This document shows positions 22,571-35,100 of a stretch of 64,000 nucleotides of DNA, in pieces (position 1 is the stretch's first letter; each line of letters opens with the position of its first letter). The DNA lies in assembly GCA_914767715.1 (NCBI GenBank), contig OU612071.1:2542001-2606000 (forward strand), written 5' to 3'. The position numbers and the translations under genes were made by a program. Below the pieces are notes generated by a model. It was not told the origin of the DNA. It saw only the letters and a program-made list of their open reading frames with translations, and did not search any database. This stretch comes from Membranipora membranacea (Eukaryota > Bryozoa > Gymnolaemata > Cheilostomatida > Membraniporidae).

Positions 22571-23987
22571 CCCTTAGTGTGTCATCTATATAATCCCTCT
22601 GGTTAGCTATTCTTGTTGAAATTCCTAAAAATGATAAGGGGTTGAAAAAATTGATATATCTTAAAATCTAGAGGGTGTAGAAGGAAAGTTTAAATAAACT
22701 TCTTCTAAACAAGATTCCTGATCTATCTATATAACTTTTAACCACCCAGCAGTAACTGAAATGATTGATGAGGTGTTGAAACACACAAAAAAGTGTACAA
22801 CTAGACTTATTTTGTATATATCTGAACACAAATACTCTCAAACCGGTCTTACAGAATCATATTTTGTACCACTGGACAGGAAATTTTGTTTAGATGAGAA
22901 ATAAAGAAATAACTAACTCTTTACGAGCAATGATACTACCATGGTGATGATTATAGCAAGGACGGTTCAATATTAGCAAAGTTTATGCAAGCAGTGCCAT
23001 CGTACTATAATCCTCTATCAATTGGTAAGCTGCTTTGTACTAATTTCTAAAAATTATTAAACTGCCTTGTACTAACTACTAACCAGGATAGTAGTCTTGG
23101 ACCTCACTAACCAAAAAATGTGTATCAGCAGCACCGATTCCCACCTAACTGCAACCCTCTATGAGCCATAAGAAGCTTAACACAGGGATAAACCGACTTG
23201 TAAATTTGCCTGCCATTGCTAAACACAATGCCTGAGAAACCATTCTGTGATCAATGAAGAGGGAGTTCATTGCTGTGATCAAACCTCAATATGTATGTGT
23301 GCGCTATACAAATGACACTTCTTGTTTCGGACATACAGAGGTAGACCGACCCTCTCACCAACCTCAACCGGACTCACCCACACAGTTCAGTGACAACCGA
23401 CAACCGAATGTATCATGTAATGATATATGACAAGATGTAAGATCAGTGCATCAACATGAGCCTAGTGCTCAGCCTATTTGTCGAGTGATGAACCTTTTGA
23501 TCATGTTTTGGAAATGAATTGTAAGCTGTTTATTTTAAAAAACAAGTCGTACTCATTGTACTCTTAAATATAACTGATATACATGTTAATCCACAGTAGG
23601 AATACCTGCATTGAACTAAAGTTCACTGATACCTGAATAGGATGCAAAGCATTGGAATGAAAAATTATAAATAATCGACGAGGTGAGAACAATAAACTGT
23701 CCAAAACAAAAATTGAATCAGTAAAAAATACTACAAATTTTAGATGTTATTCTTGCATATGTTAACCCACAAAACATTGGCATTCACAATCAACAACCCT
23801 AGAAGGCCTCCTGCGATTGTCAACAGGATTATAAAATACCATTAGGCGCAAGAAATGCCCTAAAGTCAATTGATATATCAATACAAATGTGAACACTGAA
23901 CAGCTTGAAACTTTGATAAAATGAGAGTATGTGCCCATCCCTATCAATTATCATATGGGGAAAGTTTATGTGGCACTACTTTTTGAT
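22571..23987. other. No supported gene
   Basis: AT-rich sequence without a splice-supported exon that I can defend. It includes several short inverted repeats around AAGGAGTAA/TTACTCCTT motifs. Confidence 0.4.
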
Positions 23988-24143
23988 CTATTGATTCAAC
24001 AGTGTGCAGTGACAACATAGTGCTGCGCAGATATAAGAGTGTGACTTTTGTGACAGTTCACTATCGGAGGAGGTGCTTATGGTGCATATTCGATGTGTCA
24101 TGACTGGTGTCCGCTCTATACCACCATGAGTCTCAATTATAGT
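23988..24143 (-). CDS. Candidate terminal exon
   Basis: The minus strand has a strong acceptor with a pyrimidine tract (TTTTTCTTCTTTTCAG) followed by 51 open codons and a stop at 23988. In phase 0 it encodes TIIETHGGIERTPVMTHR and a Cys-containing C-terminus (ICAALCCHC). In phase 1 it would stop after three codons, so the reading depends on the previous exon, which is not fixed. No family is recognised. Confidence 0.35.
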   Translation of the reverse strand, partial: TIIETHGGIERTPVMTHRICTISTSSDSELSQKSHSYICAALCCHCTLLNQ

Positions 24144-24438
24144 CTGAAAAGAAGAAAAATGTATATCAATCACCGTGTCATACTTTCAGAGCGATTGTGG
24201 CTAAATTAGGGGGAGGGTGTCAACGTGTCGCTGGCTAAAGTATCCTCAATTTGATATATTTGGTATATTCGACATTTACCGCAACCCATCACCAAAAAAA
24301 AACTATATATAATACGCGTCTAAGTGATGTAGCAACAATCATGAATCAGAGGATTACATTGTTTGACATAACAATTTTGCTGGTGACTCCCAAAATATTG
24401 ATAGATAAGCATTGGTGATCATTCAAGCCCATACATAC

Positions 24439-24591
24439 CTTGGGTGGGGGGGGGGGGGGTATTTGTCCCTGGTGTCTTCACAACTTCAGTTCCAAGTGTA
24501 ACAAAGAGAGCATCAGCAGAGTGTGCTTCTTTGAACCTGGAGTTATTGGTGGTGGGTGACAAGGTGTGAGAAAACTGCTGAGTATGATGCT
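24439..24591 (-). CDS. Candidate internal exon
   Basis: The minus strand is open between an acceptor-like ACGACAG and donor GTATGTAT, in phase 1 at both ends. It encodes a Ser/Thr-rich segment with ADALFVTLGTEVVKTPGTN followed by a short proline run. The prolines come from a 14-base homopolymer, so the downstream frame is sensitive to sequencing error. It could follow the exon at 27865-27969, which leaves in phase 1. The acceptor lacks a good pyrimidine tract. Confidence 0.4.
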
Positions 24592-25170
24592 CTGTCGTAT
24601 ATCTTCTAAGTCACTGTCCCCATTCTACGTTCACTCCTCCAAATAGTAAAACTGTAATAAATAATCTTGTATGTAGAAATTAATTCATGATGTAAAGTCA
24701 AAAAAACGGTAAGATTGTTGTAGAAAAAAATTATGTGCGGAGTTTGGGACACCATATATGAGTATATCTGTGAGAAATGACCTCCTGACAGCTATCTATT
24801 GTATGCCGTCTATAGAATATGATGAAGCTATGACTGTCCACTAAACTCCGAATTGAGATGTATGTAGGCCCACGCGGCCACATCAAAACAGCACTTTTTG
24901 AAGTACCATACTATCACAAAAGACAAAAGTATGCAAAGCGAAAGCAGATATAATATATATAAGCTCAGTGTCAGGTCCAAGGTGAAACAACATTAGCAAA
25001 TGCTCACTCCGATGGTTTGTTCAAAAGCTTCAGGTGTCATACAATAACCCCCCCCCCCCTAATTCCCTTCTAACAGAGGCACTGTTGAAGTTTAGATCAG
25101 AGTACACAATATGACGCAAAAATCATGGCTCAGAATAATTCATTTTAGCAATCAGGAGTGGGGAAACTTT

Positions 25171-25273
25171 TCAATATGGAGTAGCGTTGGTTGGGTGGTT
25201 GGCGAACAATAATGTTAAGTTGGTTGGATGAAGACCAATTTCTTCTTTCTTTGATCCAGAACCATTACAAGTT
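25171..25273 (-). CDS. Candidate terminal exon
   Basis: After acceptor TTTATCACAG the minus strand stays open for 33 codons to a stop at 25171, encoding GSGSKKEEIGLHPTNLTLLF and ending NATPY. Upstream, a hydrophobic stretch (VCYVIIPIVLSNF) is open between a possible acceptor and donor, but the phases do not match. Not recognised. Confidence 0.35.
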
Positions 25274-25490
25274 CTGTGATAAATGCCTACATTTAAAGTT
25301 CTTCCCATTTTACTGGTGACACCAGAAGCGAATCCAAATGCAGAAAAATTGGATAAAACGATAGGGATAATGACATAACATACACTGTGACATTGCATTG
25401 ACTAGATTGGAAAGCAAGCACTATGTGCTCGACATCTACTTGACTCTTTGTTAGGTTATTTACTGAGCATGGTGACAAAAAGTAAAACAT

Positions 25491-26138
25491 TCTCTACCTC
25501 AAGAAAAATTTTAATCTAATTTGCATATATTTGGAGCTGCTCCCCCTCCAGCCATCAACACAAGACAACATCGTTTTACTTGGATTTTACTAGGATTGGA
25601 GCAACCGGAAATGCAGGGGTGAAAATATTTTAATTGACATACAACTTATATTATAATCATGTGGGAATTTGCCAACAGCATTTACAGCCATGCTTTTTTT
25701 ATTGTTATTCAGCAGACTGTTAGTACTGCAATGGTTGTCTGCACTTAGTTTTTTGTAATAGAGGTGAACTCCGAAGGCACTTGGGTGCCTTTCTCAAGAA
25801 TTGGATGTGACAACCCTGTCACAACCATCCAATGAGCTCATTAAAACCCAAGTATCTTAAAACTTTGAACGTGAGGTCACCCACTGGAAGTTAATGTCAA
25901 GTGACGGAGTTGAGAATATGTTGGCTAGCCATAATTTTATTACTTCAAGCCATTTTCTCGAAATGCAGACTTTTCCTATTGAACTAACATTACTCCACTA
26001 GAGTAATCCCATCATTGAAAGTGGGGTCCAATGGTATTGAAGTAACTCACGGTTTAATCTTCTGGCAATTTCTGGCGGGAAGCCATGGTTTATTAGCTAC
26101 TGAATACCATCAAATCATCTTCTGATCTAAAACCACAT

Positions 26139-26169
<31 letters not shown>

Positions 26170-26934
26170 GGATGTGAATATTGAGTTTTTTGAGATATTC
26201 ATATATCACTCTAAATACAATAGGACGATAAACTTGATCTTACATAATATTCAGGATAGTTGTCTAAAGATGATTTGCAGTAAATTACTCCTCTAGCGGA
26301 GTAGGGAGTCTATATGAAGAAATGAGAGCAAATGTTAGCTTGCTTTAAATGTAGCTATTTGTGAATTTTCCCTGCTACAAATACTTAACTCTCTTAGGGT
26401 ATACACAATGTTACATTGACTGCCAGCAACTCACATTTCGGCACATATTATATAATATATTGACTATGGACCAAATTTGTTTCCCCTGAAACAGCTGAGG
26501 TCGGCTCAACAAATATAAATGGCTGAGGATGAATTTTTTTCGCAATTCTTAGTTTTGGATTTTTTTACCAGATGTATTATTACTGATGAAAACCGTGTAA
26601 GCCCTCTTTCTTTCACCCTATCTAGATATGAAGTTAGGGCACTGAGATCATTGCATTTGGAGCCGGATTCTAACATTTTAACAAATTACAAATAAAACAA
26701 CACTTAAAACCAAAATCACAATCTGATCGCTCACCAGGTGAGTGAGCAATACCTGCTAGGGGTCTCACTTTCAAATCGTTCAGTCAATGATTGAACTATA
26801 TACATTCTGAGCGAGCGATTTGGGAGTGATTTTGTCTAATTGAAAGACCAAGTGGGCAATAATTTCGAGTGATGCGATAGTGATAAATTGCTTTAGTAAA
26901 GTATCGCTCTTTCTAATTGAAAGACACCCCTGAT
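25491..26934. other. No supported gene; microsatellite and old repeats
   Basis: Contains a (TA)n(CA)n tract at about 26140-26169. A ~55-bp segment at 26658-26712 (CAAATTACAAATAAAACAAC core) recurs at about 28127-28180. No defensible exon. Confidence 0.4.
26140..26169. repeat. (TA)n(CA)n microsatellite
   Basis: A TATATATATA run passing directly into CACACACACA. Confidence 0.9.
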
Positions 26935-26999
26935 TGGCAAACTACTGAAGGCTACTAGTAGTGATAATAACTAACAGTTACTAGCTAGACTTCTTAGTT

Positions 27000-27070
27000 A
27001 GTCTACTCATTCTTCACGACTGAGTAGTAGAGTACTACTCTACTACTCAGTCGTGAAGAATGAGTAGACT
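27000..27070. repeat. Perfect palindrome with 35-bp arms
   Basis: Arms 27000-27034 and 27036-27070 are exact inverse complements around a single C (arm contains CTACTCATTCTTCACGACTG). The ~65 bp before it (26935-26999) recurs at 30041-30105 with few changes, but there the second arm is degraded. Probably the end or core of a small foldback element. Confidence 0.85.
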
Positions 27071-27864
27071 TACAGAGTAGTGTGAGAGTAGCTTACCACT
27101 TTATCTGATGAATACTTGTTCTTCCTACACTAACTGCCTTCAAGTTGTTTGACGCGGTAGTCAAATGTCAATAGGTGCCAACATCCTGCTAATCCAATGC
27201 CTCAGGTACGTTCTAAAATGTAAGGTACAGTAATCAAAATCAAGCAGATATAATGTTCATAAAAAGTTCCATAGAGGAGTAAAGTATTAATAGGAGGAAA
27301 TTTTCTTCATTTTGCGCAGGCTTGAAAAAGCCAACTTCAAGAGTAGCAAACATACGCCCACCCTTTTTTTCTTTTTATGGACTTCAACCTTCACTAGCCA
27401 AAATTTAATGCTAGCTTACATTAAGTCATCTCAAGACTAGCTAAACTAAACTTTAGCTAATACTTACTCCCAAGGCTATACGTTTAGTTGACTATATATT
27501 AGAAACAAGTTTGATGCTGTTTAATTTTTTTTAGGGCCTGTGACCTAGAATTACCCACACACCAACATATGTTGGGAAGTTAAATGCCCCATGATAACCA
27601 CAATCGAACAATTGACAATACTTTAAGAGACAGATTTCATTATCATTTCATTCATTCTTAGGTTGATAAGGTAGATAGCAGGTGAAGGGAGGGAGGGAGG
27701 GGGGTCTTTCAATGAGTATGAGATATGGTTACCAATTAGGCTACCGATGGTATCCTTGATTTGGACAATCAAATACAAATGATCACTGCGTCAGGGTAGC
27801 GAAGAGTATATCATGACCCATCATGAATCATAATAATGTAACTATTTGACACTCAGACACTCAC

Positions 27865-27969
27865 TTGGTACATCAAGATTTCTCAGGACAGAATTCAAAC
27901 CACCAAAGGTTCTGATGCGTAACTCTGCCATTATCATGCCATACTGAATCAGTCTTTCTCCTGTATTCT
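27865..27969 (-). CDS. Internal exon of an unrecognised minus-strand gene
   Basis: On the minus strand, acceptor TATTTGTTGCAG and donor GTGAGTGT enclose 105 nt, open only in one frame, in phase 1 at both ends. It encodes NTGERLIQYGMIMAELRIRT followed by FGGLNSVLRNLDVP, a typical soluble, helix-rich composition. The splice sites are among the best in this region. No domain is recognised. It lies within the 13.2-kb insertion; whether it belongs with 24439-24591 or with the exons at 28198-28852 is unresolved. Confidence 0.6.
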
Positions 27970-28197
27970 CTGCAACAAATATTTAGTTGATGATGTGATA
28001 AAGTATGAATATAATACATTCCAATGTCCTAAGTACATTATTTGCATTCAAATTATTTGCAGTCTTATAACAAGGCTTTGCTGCTACAAGGTTCATCCCT
28101 GGACCCTTCAATTTTCTCTGCATTGAGAGCCTGATTCTAGCATGTTGCCAAATTACAAATAACACAACACTTAAAGACCTGGTTAAATCTACAATCC

Positions 28198-28852
28198 CTA
28201 TGATGGAAACAGATTTGCCAGCCGTTGGTGAAGAAGTTTGTGAAATTTAATATCTGGTGTCTTGGAATGGAAACACTCGATCTATAGGTTTGATCAGCAC
28301 ATAACGCCAGCAAATTTGTAACTAAAATGATCATTCAAGATAATGAGCTGTGGCAAGGAGGGTGGAATATAGGGAAGAGGTGACTTGATGTTGCGAGATG
28401 GAATGAGTTGTTCCCTCCATGAAAAAAAGAGCACAACTCAGATAGTCACTGAACTCCTAATTACACTAACTGGCCGGCTTCAATGTAAATTTCTTGCTGA
28501 GGCCTGCCAGTGTTCAAGCAGTTTTTACCAAATTTATGCCATGATACTTCAACGATTACACCGACGCAATTATCATCAGTTAGCCTACACATATCACCTG
28601 ACATTTATATCATTATATTACTAACCCCAGCCATCTCAAGCCTTTCTGGGTCAGTTCAATGCTGCAACTTAATCAAATTTTACAACCGAAAATGAAAATT
28701 TGATTGTCTCCTCACCTGTTTGAATTGAGTAAGCTGAACGACTATTGATACTACGAGTTGTATCACATCTGCTATAAACCACCCAAACACTCTCTTCTTC
28801 ATTGTACTGTTCTCAGTACTATTCTGCGGTCTGTGTTGCTTTACAATGTAGA
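28198..28852 (-). CDS. Last two exons of a minus-strand membrane-type protein
   Basis: Exon 28716-28852 follows acceptor TGTATTTTAG and ends at a strong donor CAG|GTGAGG. Exon 28198-28281 follows acceptor AAACCTATAG and runs to TAG. The join is phase 0 and open. The first encodes YIVKQHRPQNSTENSTMKKR (two N-glycosylation sequons) and then a hydrophobic segment WFIADVIQLVVSIVVQLTQF that could span a membrane. The second encodes a 27-residue tail, IECFHSKTPDIKFHKLLHQR and a few more. Upstream exons would lie above 28852 and were not found. Not recognised. Confidence 0.55.
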
Positions 28853-30040
28853 CTAAAATACAAAAAATCTGCAATCAAAAGGAGTCATTTCTTGTATCTG
28901 GGCCTATCTACTTTTTTCCCAAATTAACAAGACGAATAATTAAACCAGCGTTATACTCTAGAGAGCTAGTACCTCTACAACACTTGAATACACCATTCTA
29001 TTGATGAAGATTTACATTTGGGAAACTTTTGCAATTGTGTGCAAGCTGGCAATGGTCTAGTTTCTCTTAGTAACCAATTTCTCTACTCTCCAACTACAGA
29101 CCACTATAACCAATGGTTGTCAGTGGTTGACCTTGAATTAAGGCGAAGTACATGCTTGCAACTCAAAGAGCCCACACATGTAATATTATATGCAATCCGC
29201 CCCCCTCCCCGATCACTGCTTATTATAATGAAATGACCACTGTGACGCAGTTGAGACTCTGTACAGCCAACAAATCATTTGAATTCAATACCATTGGCAA
29301 AAGGCAAGGTCTGCACTGGTTTCCTTCCTCTGGTGATCGGGGTTGGTATATTCTTTATTACATTATAGACCAGGGAATATTTCAATTAGCATGAGCTGTG
29401 CTTTGTAAACCAAAAGATCATTACAACTTAAATGCTCAATATCCTCGCTCCTTAGATAAATTTGTTCGCAAATAGTTCACACAAGAGTGAGCATAGTTCA
29501 ATTGATTAGTGCCCAATTCTCGAACGAAGCTAAAAGCAGGTCTCGCCTACTAAGCTAGATGATGATGTACCACTTGGTCTTATATGCGCATGCTTGATCA
29601 GTAAATAAAGTGTATACTGATATGTATATAGTTTTGCTGTTTGTATTTAAGGGTGACCCCACCAGTCTCAGACAGTTGGGAATGGTTGACATGAAGCAAT
29701 AGTGATCCGTCAGTTGCGCCGAGGCAAAGCCTATGCACACACTTTATACAAATTCAAGACCCAGCCTACATAGGCTGTAGTTGTAGTAAAGAGAGGGGGC
29801 ATTTCCTTACAATGTAAAGTATGTAGGCCTACATGTAGCCATAGTAGATTAGCAATAACAGTTCTAGACAATTAGTTGCACGAGAGTTGCCCACCTCAAC
29901 ATACCACCACCAACAAACAACAAAGCGAGGAGTAAGAAGTAAACTCCTTGGACTTGTATGAGCCTTCCCCCCCCTCTTACAACTCTTAGGAGTCCTTCTC
30001 CTTGCTTGATATTACACTGCACATGTACATTGGACTGGTA
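28853..30040. other. No supported gene
   Basis: Short ORFs at 29018-29394 have no splice or start context that supports them. No repeat family recognised apart from short C- and G-rich runs. Confidence 0.4.
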
Positions 30041-30150
30041 CCATTGGCAAACTACAGAAAGCTACTAGTAGTGATAGTAACTAACAGTTACTAGCTAGAC
30101 TTCTTAGTTAGTCTACTCATTTTTCACTCACAACTGAGTAGTAGAATAGT
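30041..30150. repeat. Second copy of the 26935 palindrome-associated repeat
   Basis: Shares CTACTAGTAGTGATA.TAACT and TAGACTTCTTAGTTAGTCTA with 26952-27005; only a short inverted remnant (CTACTCA…TGAGTAG) of the long palindrome remains. Confidence 0.75.
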
Positions 30151-31407
30151 AGTGTACCAAATATAAATACTAATTAACATTTATTTACCTGAGAGCTACA
30201 ACAAATTGATTCAATCAAGTCCATTCACAGCTGTTCTAATTTCATTCTTCTTCTTCTTGTGAAGCTGAGTTGGCTCATCATCTCTTCATCGTGGTCTTAT
30301 GTGTCTGTGAAGTAACTGATTGGTGCCACTGAGTCTGACTGCTGTTCAGAAAGTTGACTACTAGCAATATCGATAACTAACTCCGTGTTCCCCAACACAG
30401 ATATTGTTATCAGTATGAAGTTATTGAACAGGCCAATAAGAAAAAAGGAAGATGTAATGGGCCAATCATATCAAAGCCTGTGAAAATTCGAAGAGAGAGG
30501 GCAACTCTTCATTTTGGAAGGTTTTAACGTTTTAATTCCGAACCAGTTACCTTATTACCCTGGAGTGTGTATAGGATTATATCATTGATCAGGTGATACA
30601 GCAGTACTTTTAATTGTTTTGGTTGTTCTAAATTATTTGGAGCAGATTTCATAAGTTTAATAATTAACAAAGGTTCACAACTTGAGTTTCAGTGTGTTAT
30701 CCTTATTATGAAAGTATCGATAACAATTTGTTTACATAGCAGTTTAAAAAGATCCGTACAATGAAACAGAGTTACACAGTGATTTAGCGAACAGAAATAT
30801 ATCACATATTCTAAGCAAGACTAAATTATAGTCATAACTCCTTGGTTGAAGCTGGAAACAGTAACCAGTCGCAGCATTAGAAGGCAGTGTTGTTGAGTTC
30901 AACAAGTTTTATTCTTTTTTCTCAATTAAGCAACATGTCAATCTTTTACAACAACACATGTTGTATTACACTCTCCGAACCCTCCATGATCTGTTTTAGT
31001 TACTGGGTGCAAGCGGACGTGGACGGTATAGCTGCCACCACAATAAGGATATCATAATCACTAAGCTTCAACTTAAGAAAACCAATATCAATCATCATTA
31101 AATTATGTCAGTTGTCGATGTCATTAAACCAAGTAGTGTATTTTTTCCCTAATCACACAAAACTTAATATCAATTATTTGACAACTGGCAGTTTGAAATT
31201 ATCCACATAATATGACAAGTGTCCAAAACTTTTATTGGCATAATAATTGATCCAACAACTATTAGTATGTAGGCGTATTAAGTCCAGATCCTGCACCCTA
31301 CCTCCTGGGAACAATGATATTTCCCTATCAACCATAATTTATATGGAAATAAACAATATGAAAATAATAACAGCTTCCAGCTCATCAGATGTTGCCTGTC
31401 CTGAAAG

Positions 31408-31415
31408 TATAAAAG
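31408..31415 (+). promoter_or_regulatory. TATA box of peptide gene C
   Basis: TATAAAAG; the 5' UTR exon ends at 31495 before GTAAGTAT. Confidence 0.7.
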
Positions 31416-31666
31416 AAGAGACCAATTAATACAAAGATCACAAGACTACAGCCTCACATCACTGCACAGCACTGTCTCAAACCTCTTAATCCACAGTAAG
31501 TATCTGGTTGTAAATTTACTGATCAGGAATTGTATGAGGTAATGCCGCGTTGGAAGTAAATTTTTGTATTTGTTTTCTGTATTATCTCATTGAGGAAGTT
31601 TCTATAAATCAAGCTGGTATAATGGAATGCATATTCTTTATCTGATGTAGATAGAAGAAACTGGAA

Positions 31667-32174
31667 ATGAAGGTCTTTGCACTTATATCCCTGATCGTTA
31701 CTGCACTTGGTGAGTTTCACTTCTTCTTGTTTTATATTTTTTCAGTGAATACTGAGACCTGTTCTACATGTGGTATTTAGGTAGATATTGGATGACTGAT
31801 GCATTAATGTTTCCACCGACTGTGGTGTTTTATGATCTTCAAAGACATAATTAAACCATATCTGATATAATTAGTTACATTGAGGTCTAAAATACGAATC
31901 ACCCCATAGCATTTGATCAGATCACATTCACTCCATAAGCGTGGTTGATCTTGAAATGTAATATAATAGACGGTACAGAATAAACTGTTTGATGATTGTG
32001 ATGATAATTTATTTATCATCGCAACTGCAAAAGGGTAATGTTCATAAGTTTATAAATTTACACTGTGTTTTTATAGCTGTTGTACAGATTGAAGCTGGGG
32101 TCTTCAGTTCGGTGATAAAGTCAGTAGCTACCGAAGTAGCCAGCGATGCTGTTGTTGACGCAATCGAAGGCTAA
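31667..32174 (+). CDS. Secreted short peptide gene, copy C (long allele)
   Basis: Exon 2 31651-31709 with the ATG at 31667, exon 3 32077-32199 with the stop at 32172-32174, 3' UTR exon from 32403 with AATAAA at 32489 and 32506. The product is 46 residues. The mature region is identical to copy A, with one synonymous change (GCG to GCC in the Ala codon before SDAV). The signal peptide differs at Leu7 to Ile and Ala12 to Thr. All splice sites are intact, so it should be expressible. Confidence 0.7.
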
Positions 32175-35100
32175 ACACCCACCAGCGGACCAAATTGAGG
32201 TGAGCAGATACAATAAGACTACAATCTTTGTATTATAGATATTGCACATATATGTACTGATAAGAAAACAAATTATAATGAAAATTCTAAAATAATTTTA
32301 TTGGTTGATGCAACTCTGAATATTTGTTTTTTAATGTTGTGGTAAACAAATTAGTTTTATGCATATGAATCAAATTAATTTATTTTTTCCAAAACATTCT
32401 AGGTTCGAGATATGTCTGCAACAAAGAGAAAATCACACAGAATTTATAAGCTCTTGTCAATCAACTGTGTATTGAATCTAATTTAATCAATAAATAATAT
32501 TTAGCAATAAAGCAAAACCTTGCACACAGTTTAATTATTATATTTCAAACACAAATAACAATTCCTAAATTTTTATGGTATTCAGTTTGGTTATGTCAAA
32601 CCCGTAAGATAGAGAGCGAAACCTCCTCTGCCATTCTACACCATTAAAGGGAACTGAAACTGATTGTTCAAGCCAGAACAGTGACAGGACTCACAACATC
32701 TGCACGTGCTTACATTGTAAAATTAAATGTTACTTAAGGGTACCAGAAAGGTACAACTTTATACATGGTATACACTGAACTCAATCCTGGAACAGCAGCT
32801 CACTCATAGCCTTATAAACAGTAATCACTCAATTTAGGAATACTTACTTGATTTTATGAACTCCTCAATCCTCTAATAATTTAAGTTTATAGATGTCTAT
32901 GTGATTTGCTATGTGAAATGCTATGCGAAATGCTATGTGATTGGCTGTCCCTAGTAGAGGGTGCCATCTTTACTGTATGACCACGTGAAAGTCACCTGAC
33001 TAAAACCGTTACAACAAGATGCATTCTTCCGGATATAATGCAGTCTCTAATAAAATATTTATTGATTTATGGATTTGTTTCATAGTGTTTTATTGTTTTA
33101 TATTATCAAGACAGGCATTAATAAAAGTTGTTATGTTCAAAATAACCACCAAATAAAAGAAAAAGACACTAGTTTATACAAATTGTTGCTCACAGAAAAT
33201 TGATTTTTTTAATAATCAAACTTTGCGCAAACTCCAAAAAGCTACTAGGGACTGAGCTCGATGTCAAATGAAAAATTGTGAGAATGTCTATTGGAAAATA
33301 CAGCTCCCTGATTGGAGAATGGTGAGTTGAAAATGCTATTCTAAGAATAGTACAATTCAATGATGGTATATTATAGTGACGTAGGGGGTACCTGCATGGT
33401 ACATGTCATCTTCATGGGGCTCAGTTATTTAAAGTCAAAAATGCTCAGTTGTAGTTATCTCCTCCTTACTTTTCAAAAAGCTATCTCCTTCCTACAGTTT
33501 TTAATTAACAATAACCACATTTGGTCACCTGGATCGTTAGTCAATCAGCTAACTATTAATTCATCTTTTTCTGCAAAAACTCCAAATCTGACAAAAATTC
33601 TCCAAGTTCGTGTTTTTCTGTTTGGGAAGAATTACATTTCGACATGGAAACTCACAGAGATCTGGTTTTTTTTGGAGCATCAGTTCATCACATTATCCAA
33701 GTGAGCTTTTGAGGGCATGTTTGAAATATTTTTAAACATATTTAAAATAGCGATTCACTTTTTCATTACGGTGTTTATTTCATCCATCAGTGCAGTGGCA
33801 ATGTTGCACAAGGCAGTGCAAAGAGCCTATATATTTGTTGTTTCTATGCCATTGTGCGCAGTTTCAAACAAATTGTAATTGCCTTTTATCAAAGGAGTGG
33901 AGCAATTTACAAATGACAATGGAGATGCTATACTGAACTTAAACAAAAGAATATTTCTGTTGGTTGATATAAGCTTTCAGTATAGATTGTGGTGTCCCAT
34001 CAGTCCCCCATCAAATTCTTTCATAATGACTATAGACCGCAAAATAATTAATATTATTAATATTTCCAAACATAGCATTTGAGCTTAAATTTTACTTGAA
34101 TGTCATACCAATATTTTTATTATTGAAAAACACTAATGTAACTATGCTGGATGCGTATAGGATTATGATAACTGTGTGTCTGGAGGGCTCACCCTTAATA
34201 AAACACATGATATTCTATGTGAAATATTTTGCTGCATTTTCAGTGAGCTGGTTTCTGTATGTTCGACCTTGGTGTATTTATCACGATTAAGGAATTGCAG
34301 TCCTGAAATAACCATTGACAGCATTCATGTTACGGTTGAGTTTGTACATTTTCTTAAAAATCGTGCCCTGGGACTGCATCTATACTGCAACAAGTTATAA
34401 TGTTGTTACTTTTGAGGATTCGGTCAGCCAAACAGGTGGGCTACCTCAAAAAACAACAAATCTGAGATGGCTTCCAAACAAAATTGGAAGCAATTCTTCA
34501 CGCAGTGCATTGAAACGATCCAAGTACAATTGAGACCTGTGCTGGATGAAGATATCAGTTAGAGCAATTACAGACATTGTTTTCTCAGAGTAAATTTTCT
34601 AATCCCTCAAGAAAATCTTATTTGTAAACAACCAGTGTATTGCAGTCTCTGTGTTTCATTACAGGGAAAGAATTTGTTACTGTTGTGCCTTGTTAATCTT
34701 TTCCAAAGGATTTAAAGGCAATGTAATTTAAGAATATCTAAACCTGAGGATTACCTTTGTGTCTCAAGACTTGTTGCTTCTTATGATATTTATGTTTTAT
34801 AGCATTATTACATCAGATTAAAATTGAAGGTTCTATAAATCAGATGTCTAGTCGCAAGCAACATCCTGGACCATAGGATGCAAAATTTGTTGCCTTAGTG
34901 GCCAGGCCGCAATATCTGCTCCAGGTTGCTCTCTGTTTGCAGGCAGGTCGGAGCACACCTGGGTTCCAACCAAAGCCCAGTGCTAGATAATTTGTAATTC
35001 CTGCTCAGTCCAAATATACTTTCCAACCAGCATTCCAAGCCCGAAACCCCAGTTCTGATACAAAAAATTTAGCCCATATTGAGTGCCCCGTTATTTATAC

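Larger units (their letters stand above)
17325..30565. mobile_element. 13.2-kb insertion splitting the array (TIRs, TG duplication)
   Basis: Full array junctions read GCGAAGCTGTGTATAGG (37041, and again near 43148, 49281, 55414 and 61547). Here GCGAAGCTG ends at 17324 and TGTGTATAGG resumes at 30566, which gives one extra TG. The left end reads CTCAGGGCATATAAGGTAA and the complemented right end reads CTCCAGGGTAATAAGGTAA, an imperfect ~19-bp terminal inverted repeat. The inside is a mosaic of repeats and apparent gene exons. No transposase was recognised, so a giant DNA transposon, a composite, or an insertion of other origin with coincidental ends all remain possible. Confidence 0.55.
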
